Shown in pieces: positions 34,221-43,627 of a stretch of 64,000 bases of DNA. Position numbers and translations under genes: made by a program. This stretch comes from Sphingomonas xinjiangensis. Lineage in GTDB: Bacteria; Pseudomonadota; Alphaproteobacteria; Sphingomonadales; Sphingomonadaceae. Each line of letters opens with the position of its first letter. Position 1 is the stretch's first letter. The stretch is taken from the NCBI RefSeq assembly GCF_014199255.1, contig NZ_JACIJF010000002.1, forward strand, positions 1-64,000, given 5' to 3'. Under the pieces are notes generated by a model. It saw nothing but the letters and a program-made list of their open reading frames with translations, did no database searches and was not told the DNA's origin.

Positions 34221-35225
34221 ATGACGACGATCATCCAAGTCGCCGCAGAGGCCGGTGTCTCCACCGCGACCGTATCGCGGGTGCTGAGCCAGCCCGACCG
34301 GGTGGCCCTGCAAACCCGCGAGCGCGTGCTCGAAGTGGTGCAGGCGCTCGGCTATGCGCCTAACGTCGCGGCGCGAAGCCTGCGCACGCTGCGCGCCGCC
34401 AAGATCCTGCTGACGGTACCCGACATCTCCAACCCCTTCTTCGCCAGCGTCATTCGCGGCGCGGAAGAAGCGGCGCGCGACGCGGGCTATGCCGTGGTGC
34501 TGGGCGACACGCGGCATGATCCGGAGGTCGAGGATCAATATGCCGAGATGCTGTCGCGCCGCGAAGTGGACGGGCTGATCTTCCTGGGGCACCGCCTGCC
34601 CGCCAGCCTTGTGCCGCTGGTGGCACGGCAAGGTGCTTCCGCGCCGATCGTCAACGGATGCGAATACAGCCCGAACATCGGCGTGCCGAGCGTCCATATC
34701 GACAACGCCGCCGCAAGCAGCGATGCAGTGGATCATCTGGTCACGCTCGGCCACCGCGACATCGGCGTCATCACCGGTCCGGCGATCAGCCCGATCAGCC
34801 GCGACCGTCTGGCCGGCGCGCTGGCCGCCGCCGAGCGGCACGGGGCGCACGTCCGGCTGATCGTGCGCGAGGGCGACTACACCGCCACCTCGGCATTCGA
34901 ACAAGCGCGCGCGCTGCTGGGTTGCGGCGTCAGCGCGATCTTCTGCTTCAACGACGAGATGGCGATGGGCGCCATGAGCGCGGTGGCGCAGGCGGGCTTT
35001 TCCTGCCCGGAGCATGTCTCGGTGATAGGCTTCGACGACCTTCCCCTTGCCCGCTTCTTCCACCCGGCGCTGACGACCATCGCGCAGCCCAAAGGACTGA
35101 TCGGCCGCCGCGCGGTGGAACTGCTGATCGGCATCCTCAACGGCACCGGCTGCCCCATCCACCAGGTCACGCTGCAACACGAACTGATCGTCCGCGACAG
35201 CACGGCGCGCGTGTACTGCGGCTGA
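34221..35225 (+). CDS. LacI-family regulator of the sugar-oxidation cluster
   Basis: The 334-residue protein has the LacI headpiece (TIIQVAAEAGVSTATVSRVL, residues 3-22, and the hinge PNVAARSLRTLR). The effector domain contains LLTVPDISNPFFASVIRGAE, LGHRDIGVITGP, FCFNDEMAMGAM and VIGFDDLPLARF. All core features are present. It faces the transporter operon across the operator palindrome and is the obvious regulator of that operon. Its stop is six bases from the end of the convergent DUF1080 gene. Confidence 0.93.
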   Translation: MTTIIQVAAEAGVSTATVSRVLSQPDRVALQTRERVLEVVQALGYAPNVAARSLRTLRAAKILLTVPDISNPFFASVIRGAEEAARDAGYAVVLGDTRHDPEVEDQYAEMLSRREVDGLIFLGHRLPASLVPLVARQGASAPIVNGCEYSPNIGVPSVHIDNAAASSDAVDHLVTLGHRDIGVITGPAISPISRDRLAGALAAAERHGAHVRLIVREGDYTATSAFEQARALLGCGVSAIFCFNDEMAMGAMSAVAQAGFSCPEHVSVIGFDDLPLARFFHPALTTIAQPKGLIGRRAVELLIGILNGTGCPIHQVTLQHELIVRDSTARVYCG

Positions 35226-35231
35226 GGCGCC

Positions 35232-36173
35232 TCAGTCGCGCGCGGCGATCACCCGCGGCAGGCTGCGGATCGGCTCGACGGTGATCCGACGGAACCAGGT
35301 CTCGGCCCCTTCGGACTGAAGCTGGATGTTGCCATGGGTGAGCGGGCGGCGCACGCCATCGGCGCCGATCACCGCCATGTCGCGAACCTCGGCCACCGGC
35401 ACGCCGTTGACCACATGCACGGCACGGTCGCCCAGCACATACAGGTCGAGCGTGTTCCATTCGCCGATCGCACGCTCCGCATCGGTCGCGGCTTCGACGT
35501 TCCAGGTCGGCGTGCCGTTCACCATGTCGATCGTGCGCCCGCCGGTACGATAGCGGAGATGCGGCGCGATCAGGCGTGGATCGTATGCCACATCGGTCTG
35601 CGCGCGAACCTTCGTGCCAACCATCACGATCATGCCGGTGGATCCCTTCATGATCTCGAACTCGACCGAGGGCCGCCAGGTCCCGAACACTTCCCCGGGC
35701 ACGCCGTGGGTGTGGTAAAGCAGGCCATTGTTGCGCGGCTCCTTCTCGCGCGGCGCCCAGGTCTTGTCGCCCCACTTGTACTGAAGTCGAAGGTGATAGT
35801 CGCGCAAATCGGCGCGGTGCACCAGGCTGCCCCAGGTCTCGCCCTTGATCCAGATCGCCGGCTCGCCATCGACGGTGCGGACGGCGAAGTCCCCGCGCGT
35901 GTCGCGGCCAGTACCGACAGGGACATTCGCCGGGTCGGCCTTGTAGGTGACGCCGGGATCGGCATAGCCGAGCCAGGGCTGCCAATCGCGCAGGCTGCGC
36001 CCGTCGAACAGCGCCACCGGCTTGCCGGTGGGACGCGGCACGTCGGCCAGCGCCAGCCGCTGCACCGCGGTTTGCGGATCGCCTGCGAGTTCCCGCGCCC
36101 GTTCCGAAGAACTCTGCGCCACCGCCGCAGCCGGCAGCAACACCAGCGCCATCAAAGCTCGCGCCACCCCCAT
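35232..36173 (-). CDS. Secreted DUF1080 (3-keto-disaccharide hydrolase-like) protein
   Basis: This 313-residue exported protein has a signal peptide (ARALMALVLLPAAAVAQ). The DUF1080 beta-sandwich begins with PVALFDGRSLRDWQPW near residue 50 and includes KEPRNNGLLYHTHGVPGEVF, VEFEIMKGSTG and the ending GNIQLQSEGAETWFRRITVE. DUF1080 members include enzymes that hydrolyse 3-keto-glycosides. It is next to the GMC/cytochrome/TIM-barrel cluster, convergent with its LacI regulator. The ATG at 36173 with GAGGGGAGA upstream is preferred over a longer frame that would enter the efflux channel gene. Confidence 0.85.
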   Translation of the reverse strand: MGVARALMALVLLPAAAVAQSSSERARELAGDPQTAVQRLALADVPRPTGKPVALFDGRSLRDWQPWLGYADPGVTYKADPANVPVGTGRDTRGDFAVRTVDGEPAIWIKGETWGSLVHRADLRDYHLRLQYKWGDKTWAPREKEPRNNGLLYHTHGVPGEVFGTWRPSVEFEIMKGSTGMIVMVGTKVRAQTDVAYDPRLIAPHLRYRTGGRTIDMVNGTPTWNVEAATDAERAIGEWNTLDLYVLGDRAVHVVNGVPVAEVRDMAVIGADGVRRPLTHGNIQLQSEGAETWFRRITVEPIRSLPRVIAARD

Positions 36174-36264
36174 AACCGTCTCCCCTCTGCGCACGCGATG
36201 AACCGCGTTGCAGCGCCAGGAGCTTCCCATCATGCAGGGCGGCAGGTCAATATGCAGCGCACGC

Positions 36265-37656
36265 TCAGGCCTGCCATCCTCCACCTAACGCCCGGAACAA
36301 GTCGATTTGCGTGTCGGCGATGAACGCATCGGCCGCCGCGAGCGTCGCCTCCGCATCGGCAAAGGTCCGTTCCGCGTCCAGCAGCGCAAGCGAGTCGATG
36401 TCGCCCTCCCGCTGGCGTGCGCGGGCGATGTTCACCGCCGCCTCGGCCTCATTGCGCGCCGCCTGCAACGCCGTGCGCCGATCCAGCGCATGGCCATAGG
36501 CCGACAGCGCGGTCTCGGTCTCTTGGAGTGCGCGCAGCACCGCGCCGTCAAAATTGGCTAGCGCTTCGCGGCTGGTCGCCTCCGCCGCCGCCACGCGCGC
36601 CCGCGCCGGCCCGGGGTTGACCGCCCAGTTGATCAGCCCGCCGACCAGCCAGCGCAACGGGCCTGCCCCGAACACGTCGCCCCAATCGGTGCCGGTCGAT
36701 CCGCCCGAAGCGCCCAGCGTAATACGCGGGTAGAGATCGGCGGTCGCCACGCCGATGCGCGCGGTCGCTGCCGCCAATTGACGCTCCGCAACGCGGATGT
36801 CGGGCCGCCGGGCGAGCAGCGCCGCGCCGTCCCCGACCGGGATGGGCTGGCTGAGCCGCAGCGTCGTGGTGCGCCCGGCGGCCACTGGCGGCAACGCGGC
36901 TGGCGCGCGCCCGGTCAACATGGCCAGTCGGAACAAGGCGGCGTCGCGCTGCGCCTGAAGCGCAGGCACCTGCGCTTGACGCTCGTTGCGTAGGGCGCCG
37001 ATCCGGGCCGTGTCGAGGCGGGTCGCGCCGCCGAGGCTGCGCCGCCGCTCGGTCAGGTTGATCGACTGATCGAGCAAGGCGACGATGCGCTGGGCGACCT
37101 GCAACCGCTCCAAAGCGGAGGCGGCGTCGGCATAGGCCTGGGTCGTGTCGGCGACGATGATCACCCGCACTGCGTCGGCATCGGCCTCCGCCGCACCCAG
37201 ATCACCGCGCGACGCCTCGACCCCGCGTGATAGCCGCCCGAACAGATCGGCTTCATAGTTCACGTCGAGCCCGGCATCGATCTGCCAGTTTTCGCGGTCG
37301 GAACCGGGGAAGCGTTGTATCTCCGGCAGGCGGCCGTAATTGGCACCGGACGAAAGCCCCACTTGCGGAAGCTGATTGGCCCGCGATCCGCGCAGCAGCG
37401 CCCGCGCCCGCTCGATCCGCGCCACGGCGGCCCGCACATCGGTGTTGGCTGCAAGCGCATCGGCGACCAGGCCATCGAGCACCGGATCATTGTAAAGCCG
37501 CCACCAATCACCCTTCAATGGATCGGCGCTCACCGCAGAATGCGCGGCAACGAAACTACCTGCCGCAGTCTGCGGCGGCTCGGGAGCGACATAGTCGGGA
37601 CCTGCGGCACAGGCGGCGAGCGCCAGTGCCGAGGCGGTTGCAAACAGGATACGCAT
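36265..37656 (-). CDS. RND efflux outer-membrane channel lipoprotein (NodT/OprM type)
   Basis: The 463-residue product has a lipoprotein signal with the lipobox LAAC near residue 15. Two outer-membrane efflux repeats follow, with the family start GPDYVAPEPP, GDWWRLYNDPVLDGLVADAL near residue 49, and RRPDIRVAERQLAAATARIG near residue 280. It forms the exit duct of the RND pump encoded just upstream, 11 bases away, as the last gene of the efflux operon. Confidence 0.92.
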   Translation of the reverse strand: MRILFATASALALAACAAGPDYVAPEPPQTAAGSFVAAHSAVSADPLKGDWWRLYNDPVLDGLVADALAANTDVRAAVARIERARALLRGSRANQLPQVGLSSGANYGRLPEIQRFPGSDRENWQIDAGLDVNYEADLFGRLSRGVEASRGDLGAAEADADAVRVIIVADTTQAYADAASALERLQVAQRIVALLDQSINLTERRRSLGGATRLDTARIGALRNERQAQVPALQAQRDAALFRLAMLTGRAPAALPPVAAGRTTTLRLSQPIPVGDGAALLARRPDIRVAERQLAAATARIGVATADLYPRITLGASGGSTGTDWGDVFGAGPLRWLVGGLINWAVNPGPARARVAAAEATSREALANFDGAVLRALQETETALSAYGHALDRRTALQAARNEAEAAVNIARARQREGDIDSLALLDAERTFADAEATLAAADAFIADTQIDLFRALGGGWQA

Positions 37657-37667
37657 AGGTGCCCTCC

Positions 37668-40600
37668 TTATTCAGCGGGCTGGAGGTGAACGTCGCCGCT
37701 ACCCTTGCGGGCGGCACGGGCGCGGCGATTGCGGGCGATCCGCTCGCCAAGGCCACGGCAGACGACATAGAAGGTTGGCGTGAAGAGCAGGCCGAATGCA
37801 GTCACGCCCATCATCCCGAAGAACACCGCGGTGCCCAGCGTCTGGCGAAGCTCCGCGCCGGCGCCGGTGGCGATCAGCAGCGGCACCGCGCCCAGGATGA
37901 AGGCGAACGATGTCATCAGGATTGGGCGCAGACGGTCGCGCGCGGCACGCACCGCGGCTTCCACCGGCGACAGCCCGTCCTCATCCTCGGCCTGCTTGGC
38001 GAACTCGACCACCAGGATCGCGTTCTTGGCCGCCAGCGCGATCAGCACGACCAAGCCGATCTGGGTAAGGACATTGTTATCCATGCCCCGCAGGATTACC
38101 CCGCCCATCGCCGCCAACAGGCACATCGGCACGATCAGGATGATCGCCAGCGGCATGGTCAGGCTTTCATACTGCGCAGCCAGCACCAGGAAGACGAACA
38201 GCACCGCCAGCGCGAACACCAACCCAGCCGTGCTTCCCGCCATCTTCTGCTGGAAGGCAATGCCGGTCCACTCGGCGGAGTAGCCGGGCGGCAACTCGCT
38301 CGCGAGCTTCTCCATGGTCATCAGCGAGCGTCCCGAGCTGTAACCCGGCGCGGTATCGCCATCGACCTCGACGGCTGGAAACAGATTGTAGCGCGTGACG
38401 CGGTACGGCCCGGTCTTGTTCTCGAACGTCGACACCGATCCGATCGGCACCATCGCCCCCGAGTTCGACCGCGTCTTCAGGTTGGCGATGTCCGCTTCGG
38501 TCGCCCGGAACGGGGCATCGGCCTGCGCGGTGACGCGATACGTGCGCCCCAACATGTTGAAGTCGTTGACGAAGGCCGAGCCGAGATAGACGTTCAGCGC
38601 CTCGAACACCCGCTCGGGCGGCACGCCCAGCAGGTCCGCCTTGCGCCGGTCGATATCGGCGAACACGCGCGGCGTGGCCGTGTTGAAGAAGGTATAGATC
38701 TGCTGCAGGCCTTCGGCCTGATTAGCCTTGCCGATCAGCCCGAACGCGGTCTTGCCCAGTGCCTCATAGCCATGCTCGGCACGATCCTCGACCATCATCC
38801 GGTACCCGCCGGCAGAGCCGATGCCCTGAATCAGCGGCGGCGGCACGACGAGCAACATCGCCTCGTTAATGTCGGCGGTGCGCTTGCGCGCCTCGTCCAT
38901 GATGCCGGCATACGTAACGCCCAGCTTCTTGCGCTCTTCGAAGGATTGCAGCGGGACATAGGCGGCCGCACTGTTCGGCGCGAGGGTCTGTGATGGGCCG
39001 TCGAAGCCGGCAAGCATCACCGAACCTTTGACACCCGGGATCGGCAGGATGCGCGCGACGACCTTGCGCATCACGTCGTCGGTGCGCTCGAGCGACGAAC
39101 CCGGCGGCAGCTGGATCACGGTGAGGAAATAGCCTTGGTCCTGGGCCGGGATGAAACCGACCGGCGTCACCCAGAAGGTGGCGATGGTGGCGGCGATCAG
39201 ACCGACATAGGTTACCATCATCCGCTTGGGGCGCGTGACCAGCTTTTGCGTCAGCCGGGCATAGCCTTCGCTCATCCGCTCGAAGCCGCGGTTGAACCGG
39301 TCGGCCGCGCCTTGGGTGAAGCGGCCGATCCGTCCCTTGGGCGCGGCCTCGTGATGGCGCAGCAGCAGCGCGGCGAGCGCCGGCGACAGCGTCAGCGACA
39401 CGAGCAGCGAAATCGCCGTGGCCGCCGAGATGGTGACCGCAAACTGCTTGTAGAATGCGCCTGATAGGCCGTTAAGGAACAGAGTCGGCAGGAACACCGC
39501 CAACAGCACCAGCACGATCGCAACCAGCGCGCCCGACACTTCGTCCATCGAGGTCTGCGCCGCCTGGAGCGGCGTCATACCGCGCGCCAGGTTGCGCTCG
39601 ACATTCTCCACCACCACGATCGCGTCGTCGACGACGATACCGATCGCCAGCACCAGGCCGAACAGCGAGAGGTTATTGAGCGAGTAGCCGAGCGGCAGCA
39701 GCGCCGCCATCGTGCCGATCAGCGACACCGGGATCGCCACCACCGGGATGATCGCCGCCCGCCACTTCTGGAGGAACACGATCACCACCAGCACGACCAG
39801 CAGGATCGCCTCACCCAGCGTGTGATAGACGGCGTCGATCGACTGGGCGATGAACTCGGTCGGGTTGTAGATCACGCGATATTCAAGGCCCTTCGGGAAG
39901 TCCTTCGACATCGTCTGAAGTTCTTGCTCGATCGCCTGCGCAGAGGCGAGCGCGTTCGAGCCCGGGCGCTGGAAGACGCCGAGGATCACCGTCGGCTGGT
40001 TCGACAGATAGGTGTTCGATGAATAGTCCGCGGCACCCAGTTCGACGCGCGCGACGTCGCTCACCCGCACCTGGCGGCCATCCCCATCGGTGCGGATCAC
40101 GACCTGACCGAATTCGCCTGCGTCCTTCAGTCGCCCTTGCGTCTGCACGTTGAGCTGGAAGGCATTGCCGGTGGGCGCGGAACCTGGCTGGCCGAGCGTA
40201 CCGGCAGCGACCTGAATATTCTGCGCCCGCAGCGCCTGGACAATATCGCCCGCGGTGAGGTTCAGCGCTGCCGCTCGACCAGGGTCGATCCACACGCGCA
40301 TGGCATAATCGCGCGCACCGAACATGCGCACGTCACCCACACCCTCGATGCGGGCCAGGCGGTCCTTCACCTGCGTCAGCGCATAGTTGGAGATGTAGCT
40401 GCGATCGATCGAGTTGTCGGGCGAGATCAGGTTGACGACCATCAGGAAGTCCGGCGTGGTCTTGCGCGTCACCACGCCCAGGCGCTGCACCTCCTCAGGG
40501 AGGCGCGGCACGGCAACCGCGACGCGGTTCTGCACCAGCACCTGCGCGGCATCCAGGTCGGTGCCCGACTTAAAGGTGACGGTGATCGTGACCGCGCCAT

Positions 40601-40859
40601 CGCCGGTCGATTGCGACGACTGGTAGAGCATGTCGTCGACGCCGTTGATCTCCTGTTCGATCGGCGCGGCGACGGTCTCGGCGACAGTCTCTGCCGATGC
40701 GCCGGGATAGCTGGCGGTGACCGTCACCGTGGGCGGCACGATATCGGGATATTGGGAGATCGGCAGCGCCAGATAGGCGATCGCACCGATGATCGTGATG
40801 ATCACCGAGATAACCGCCGCGAAGATCGGGCGCGTGATGAAGAACCGTGAGAGGCGCAT
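37668..40859 (-). CDS. RND multidrug efflux pump, HAE1 family
   Basis: A 1063-residue inner-membrane pump of normal length. The start MRLSRFFITRPIFAAVISVI is typical. The periplasmic porter part begins TASYPGASAETVAETVAAPI. Transmembrane helix 4 carries the proton-relay Asp pair (GIVVDDAIVVVENVER, near residue 405), and the second half has GFIPAQDQGYF and IGLVVLIALAAKNAILVVEF. Drug:proton antiport is the family role. A GAGGAG site precedes the ATG. Adaptor and channel genes flank it. Confidence 0.95.
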   Translation of the reverse strand: MRLSRFFITRPIFAAVISVIITIIGAIAYLALPISQYPDIVPPTVTVTASYPGASAETVAETVAAPIEQEINGVDDMLYQSSQSTGDGAVTITVTFKSGTDLDAAQVLVQNRVAVAVPRLPEEVQRLGVVTRKTTPDFLMVVNLISPDNSIDRSYISNYALTQVKDRLARIEGVGDVRMFGARDYAMRVWIDPGRAAALNLTAGDIVQALRAQNIQVAAGTLGQPGSAPTGNAFQLNVQTQGRLKDAGEFGQVVIRTDGDGRQVRVSDVARVELGAADYSSNTYLSNQPTVILGVFQRPGSNALASAQAIEQELQTMSKDFPKGLEYRVIYNPTEFIAQSIDAVYHTLGEAILLVVLVVIVFLQKWRAAIIPVVAIPVSLIGTMAALLPLGYSLNNLSLFGLVLAIGIVVDDAIVVVENVERNLARGMTPLQAAQTSMDEVSGALVAIVLVLLAVFLPTLFLNGLSGAFYKQFAVTISAATAISLLVSLTLSPALAALLLRHHEAAPKGRIGRFTQGAADRFNRGFERMSEGYARLTQKLVTRPKRMMVTYVGLIAATIATFWVTPVGFIPAQDQGYFLTVIQLPPGSSLERTDDVMRKVVARILPIPGVKGSVMLAGFDGPSQTLAPNSAAAYVPLQSFEERKKLGVTYAGIMDEARKRTADINEAMLLVVPPPLIQGIGSAGGYRMMVEDRAEHGYEALGKTAFGLIGKANQAEGLQQIYTFFNTATPRVFADIDRRKADLLGVPPERVFEALNVYLGSAFVNDFNMLGRTYRVTAQADAPFRATEADIANLKTRSNSGAMVPIGSVSTFENKTGPYRVTRYNLFPAVEVDGDTAPGYSSGRSLMTMEKLASELPPGYSAEWTGIAFQQKMAGSTAGLVFALAVLFVFLVLAAQYESLTMPLAIILIVPMCLLAAMGGVILRGMDNNVLTQIGLVVLIALAAKNAILVVEFAKQAEDEDGLSPVEAAVRAARDRLRPILMTSFAFILGAVPLLIATGAGAELRQTLGTAVFFGMMGVTAFGLLFTPTFYVVCRGLGERIARNRRARAARKGSGDVHLQPAE

Positions 40860-40936
40860 GGGGCCACTCCTCGTGAAGGGATCTGAATAAGGGTGTCAGC
40901 CGCCGGACACTTGGGGACCGCCCGGCGGCTGACGGG

Positions 40937-42205
40937 TCAGCGGGCGAAGGTCGCCTCGCCCGTGACCGGTGCGGTAACGGCTTGGGTCTGCGCGGCTTGC
41001 GCCGGTGCGATCTTGCCCGGCTTGGGCTGCACCTTTGCGCCGGGCATCGCCATTTGCGTGCCAGCGATCACCACGCGGTCCTGCGGAGTCAGCCCGCTGC
41101 GGACGATGCGCAGCCCGTCGATCACCGGACCCAGCTCCACCGGCTTGGGCGTGACGCTGTTGTCGGCGGCGACGGTCAGCACCAGCTTGCGGGCCTGGTC
41201 GGTCTGGATCGCGGCATCCGGCACCATCAGCGCGCGTTCGGTACCGCCCGAGGACAGGCGCATATTGCCGAACATGCCGGGCGTCAGGAACATGCCCGGA
41301 TTGCTCAGCACCGCGCGTCCGCGGATCGTGCCCGACCGCGCGTCGAGGCGATTGTCGGTGAAATCCAGCCGCCCCTTCCAGCGATAGTCGGTTTCGTCCT
41401 GCAAGCGGATCTCGGCGGGCGAGGCCTGCGCCCCGGCCTCCCGTGCGCGCTTGGTCTTGAGGAACAGCGCTTCGGAACCGTCAAAGGTGAAATAAATCGG
41501 GTCCAGCGCGTTGATGGTGGTCAGCAGCGAACCGCCCTGCCCTTCGCCCGCCGCGACCAGATTGCCGGCGTCGACGCGGCGATCGGAGATGCGGCCAGCG
41601 ATCGGCGCACGGACCTGGGTGAACTCGACCTCCAGCGCACGGCTGCGGACCCGGGCCTGCGCCGCTGCCACCGCGGCATTGCCGGCACGCACCCGCGCCT
41701 GCAACCGCTCGACATCGCTGCGCGACACCGCGTCGACCGCGGCCAACCGCTGGGCGCGGGCCAGATCGGTACGGGCCAGGGCGAGATCGCTTTGGGCGCT
41801 GGCCAGGCCGGCACGCGCTTCGGCCAAGGCGGCAGTGAAAGGCCGCGCATCAATGGTGAACAGCAATTGGCCTTTTTGGACCACGGCGCCATCGGTGAAG
41901 TGCACGCCGGTCACCGCGCCGGAGACGCGCGGGCGCACTTCCACTGCCCGGCTGGGCTCGAAGCGGCCGACATATTCGTCCCATTCGTTGACTTCGCGCA
42001 CCAGCGGCGTGGCCACCGTGACCACTGGAAGCGGCGGCGCCGCAGCCGCGGCTGGCGCATCCTTGTATGCAATACCGAGACCGGCTGCGACCAGCGCGAC
42101 CGGCAGGGCGATCAGCCCGGCGCGCCGCCAGCCCTTCAACCCGCCCGCCTGAGCGGACCGATCCGCGCGGGCTTCTTCATTCTCGATCGGAGATATCATG
42201 TTCAT
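40937..42205 (-). CDS. RND efflux periplasmic adaptor (MFP)
   Basis: The 422-residue adaptor has one N-terminal hydrophobic segment (AGLIALPVALVAAGLGIAYK, residues about 30-49). The lipoyl/hairpin/beta-barrel order follows: VRPRVSGAVTGVHFTDGAVV near residue 92, a coiled-coil of repeated Ala and Arg (residues about 128-185), then VRAPIAGRISDRRVDAGNLV and RGRAVLSNPGMFLTPGMFGN. It links pump and outer-membrane channel. Its start overlaps the stop of the small gene upstream (ATGA at 42202-42205). Confidence 0.93.
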   Translation of the reverse strand: MNMISPIENEEARADRSAQAGGLKGWRRAGLIALPVALVAAGLGIAYKDAPAAAAAPPLPVVTVATPLVREVNEWDEYVGRFEPSRAVEVRPRVSGAVTGVHFTDGAVVQKGQLLFTIDARPFTAALAEARAGLASAQSDLALARTDLARAQRLAAVDAVSRSDVERLQARVRAGNAAVAAAQARVRSRALEVEFTQVRAPIAGRISDRRVDAGNLVAAGEGQGGSLLTTINALDPIYFTFDGSEALFLKTKRAREAGAQASPAEIRLQDETDYRWKGRLDFTDNRLDARSGTIRGRAVLSNPGMFLTPGMFGNMRLSSGGTERALMVPDAAIQTDQARKLVLTVAADNSVTPKPVELGPVIDGLRIVRSGLTPQDRVVIAGTQMAMPGAKVQPKPGKIAPAQAAQTQAVTAPVTGEATFAR

Positions 42206-42591
42206 CGAAATCGCTTTCCCTGGTTCAGGGCCGAGCGGCCGCGGCTGATGCTGGCCAGCAGGGTTTCATATTGATCGGCGGTGTAGCCCGCCGCGTGGAA
42301 CGCGCCGATCTCGTGGCGCGGGACGGCATAGCCATGGTGCCAGGCAAGCACCGCGAGGCGGCGCAGCGCCTCGAGCTGCGGGTCGGCCAAACTCGGATCG
42401 CCCTTGAAGCCGCCGAAGATGACGCCCAGCGCCACGGCCATCCGGCCCGGCTTGTTCAGGCTCGACAGCCGATCCTTTTGGGCGATCGCCACCACCGACC
42501 ATTCGAGCGCGGAAAACCCGCTTTTCGCAGTTCGTTTGACAACGGTCGCCGCAGCACCGCCCTGCACTTCGCTGAAGTTGAGATACGCCAT
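42202..42591 (-). CDS. Small protein heading the efflux operon, AhpD/carboxymuconolactone-decarboxylase-like fold suspected
   Basis: A 129-residue cytoplasmic protein starting MAYLNFSEVQGGAAATVVKR. Helical segments around ALEWSVVAIAQKDRLSSLNK and DPQLEALRRLAVLAWHHGYA recall the AhpD-like fold, but the redox CxxC motif of AhpD is missing; a His pair (WHHGY) lies near the expected place. Its stop overlaps the adaptor start, so it is the first gene of the efflux operon. The ATG has a GGAGG site. I cannot assign a function. Confidence 0.6.
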   Translation of the reverse strand: MAYLNFSEVQGGAAATVVKRTAKSGFSALEWSVVAIAQKDRLSSLNKPGRMAVALGVIFGGFKGDPSLADPQLEALRRLAVLAWHHGYAVPRHEIGAFHAAGYTADQYETLLASISRGRSALNQGKRFR

Positions 42592-42904
42592 GATAACGCC
42601 TCCTCCTGGGTTCGTGTCGGATGAAGGCGTGCGCCCCCGTGCCGTGCGGGACCTCTCCCGCCGACTTCTCCGATCCTTGTGTTCGAAGGGCACGAAGCGG
42701 CGCTTGCGCAGGCAACCCTGCGCACCACACAACCTCGTACTACCTGCCGTTCTGTTGAAGTTCGGGTTGCGATGCGCTCTCCCTCAGCACCGCTTCACCC
42801 CATCCGCCTTCTGTACTGCTTGGTATAGAAACTCTGCCGCTGCGGGTCAATCGCTTTTTATACCGTACGGTATTTTTTGTCGAGACCCGGGTTGGAAGCA
42901 GCGA
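42592..42904. promoter_or_regulatory. Efflux-operon promoter region with a TetR-type palindrome at 42860-42873
   Basis: The 313-base gap between the TetR stop and the first efflux gene contains ATACCGTACGGTAT at 42860-42873, a perfect 14-base palindrome flanked by T-rich DNA. Palindromes of this size are typical TetR/AcrR operators, and the neighbouring TetR gene makes autogenous control of the cluster likely. No gene is evident in the rest of the gap. Confidence 0.65.
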
Positions 42905-43510
42905 TTATCGCGCCGGCCACATCGCGAGGCTGGTGTCGATCAGGGCCTTCAGATCCCCGCACGAGGCGCCTGCCCCCGCTTGTACGGCAAGCCCCTGCAT
43001 GATCGCTGTGACATAGCTGGTGAGCCCGACGGGATCGGCATGGGCTGGCAGGTCGCCCTCGGCCTTGGCGCGTTCGAAACGCCGGACGATCAGGTCCTTC
43101 GCGATCCGCCCGCGCAAGATAACCTCGGCGCGGATCGACTCGGCTTCGTCGCCGCATGCCACGGCATTGATGACGCCCAGGCACCCCTTGGGGTCGCAAC
43201 TGCTCATCTGCATCTGCAGCGCGCTGCGCAACAAATGCTCGGCGACCTTGCGGGCCGTAGGCTCTTTCAACGCCTCGCCGATATAATCGAGCTTTTCGCG
43301 CTCATACAGGTCGAGCGCTTTCTTGAAGAGCGCCTCCTTGTTGCCGAAGGACGCGTACAGACTCGGCCTGGTGATGTGCATCGCCTCGGTCAGTTCACTC
43401 AGCGACGCGCCTTCATAGCCTTTGGTCCAGAAGACTCGCAACGCCGCGGCAAGCGCGGTGTCTGGATCGAACTCGCGCGGGCGACCTTTAACTGCGCAAC
43501 CGATTTTCAT
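42905..43510 (-). CDS. TetR/AcrR-family repressor
   Basis: The 201-residue product has the TetR N-terminal domain (DPDTALAAALRVFWTKGYEG, residues about 15-34, then SLSELTEAMHITRPSLYASF and GNKEALFKKAL). A helical ligand domain with several Cys residues follows (SSCDPKGCLG near residue 103). It lies in the same direction as, and just upstream of, the RND efflux operon and probably represses it through the palindrome at 42860. The inducer is unknown. Confidence 0.92.
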   Translation of the reverse strand: MKIGCAVKGRPREFDPDTALAAALRVFWTKGYEGASLSELTEAMHITRPSLYASFGNKEALFKKALDLYEREKLDYIGEALKEPTARKVAEHLLRSALQMQMSSCDPKGCLGVINAVACGDEAESIRAEVILRGRIAKDLIVRRFERAKAEGDLPAHADPVGLTSYVTAIMQGLAVQAGAGASCGDLKALIDTSLAMWPAR

Positions 43511-43627
43511 AATGATCGGTACATAAGGCGAAACTGGCCGAAGTCCAGTAACAACCGCACCAAACTCCGCTTGTCACGCGCTGCGCAGTGCCGCATCGAT
43601 GCAACACAGTCATAGTGGGGCACGATC

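Noticed and set aside
37659-38993. 444-codon plus-strand open frame opposite the RND pump
   Set aside because: Shadow of a strongly conserved pump gene; composition typical of antisense GC-rich frames.
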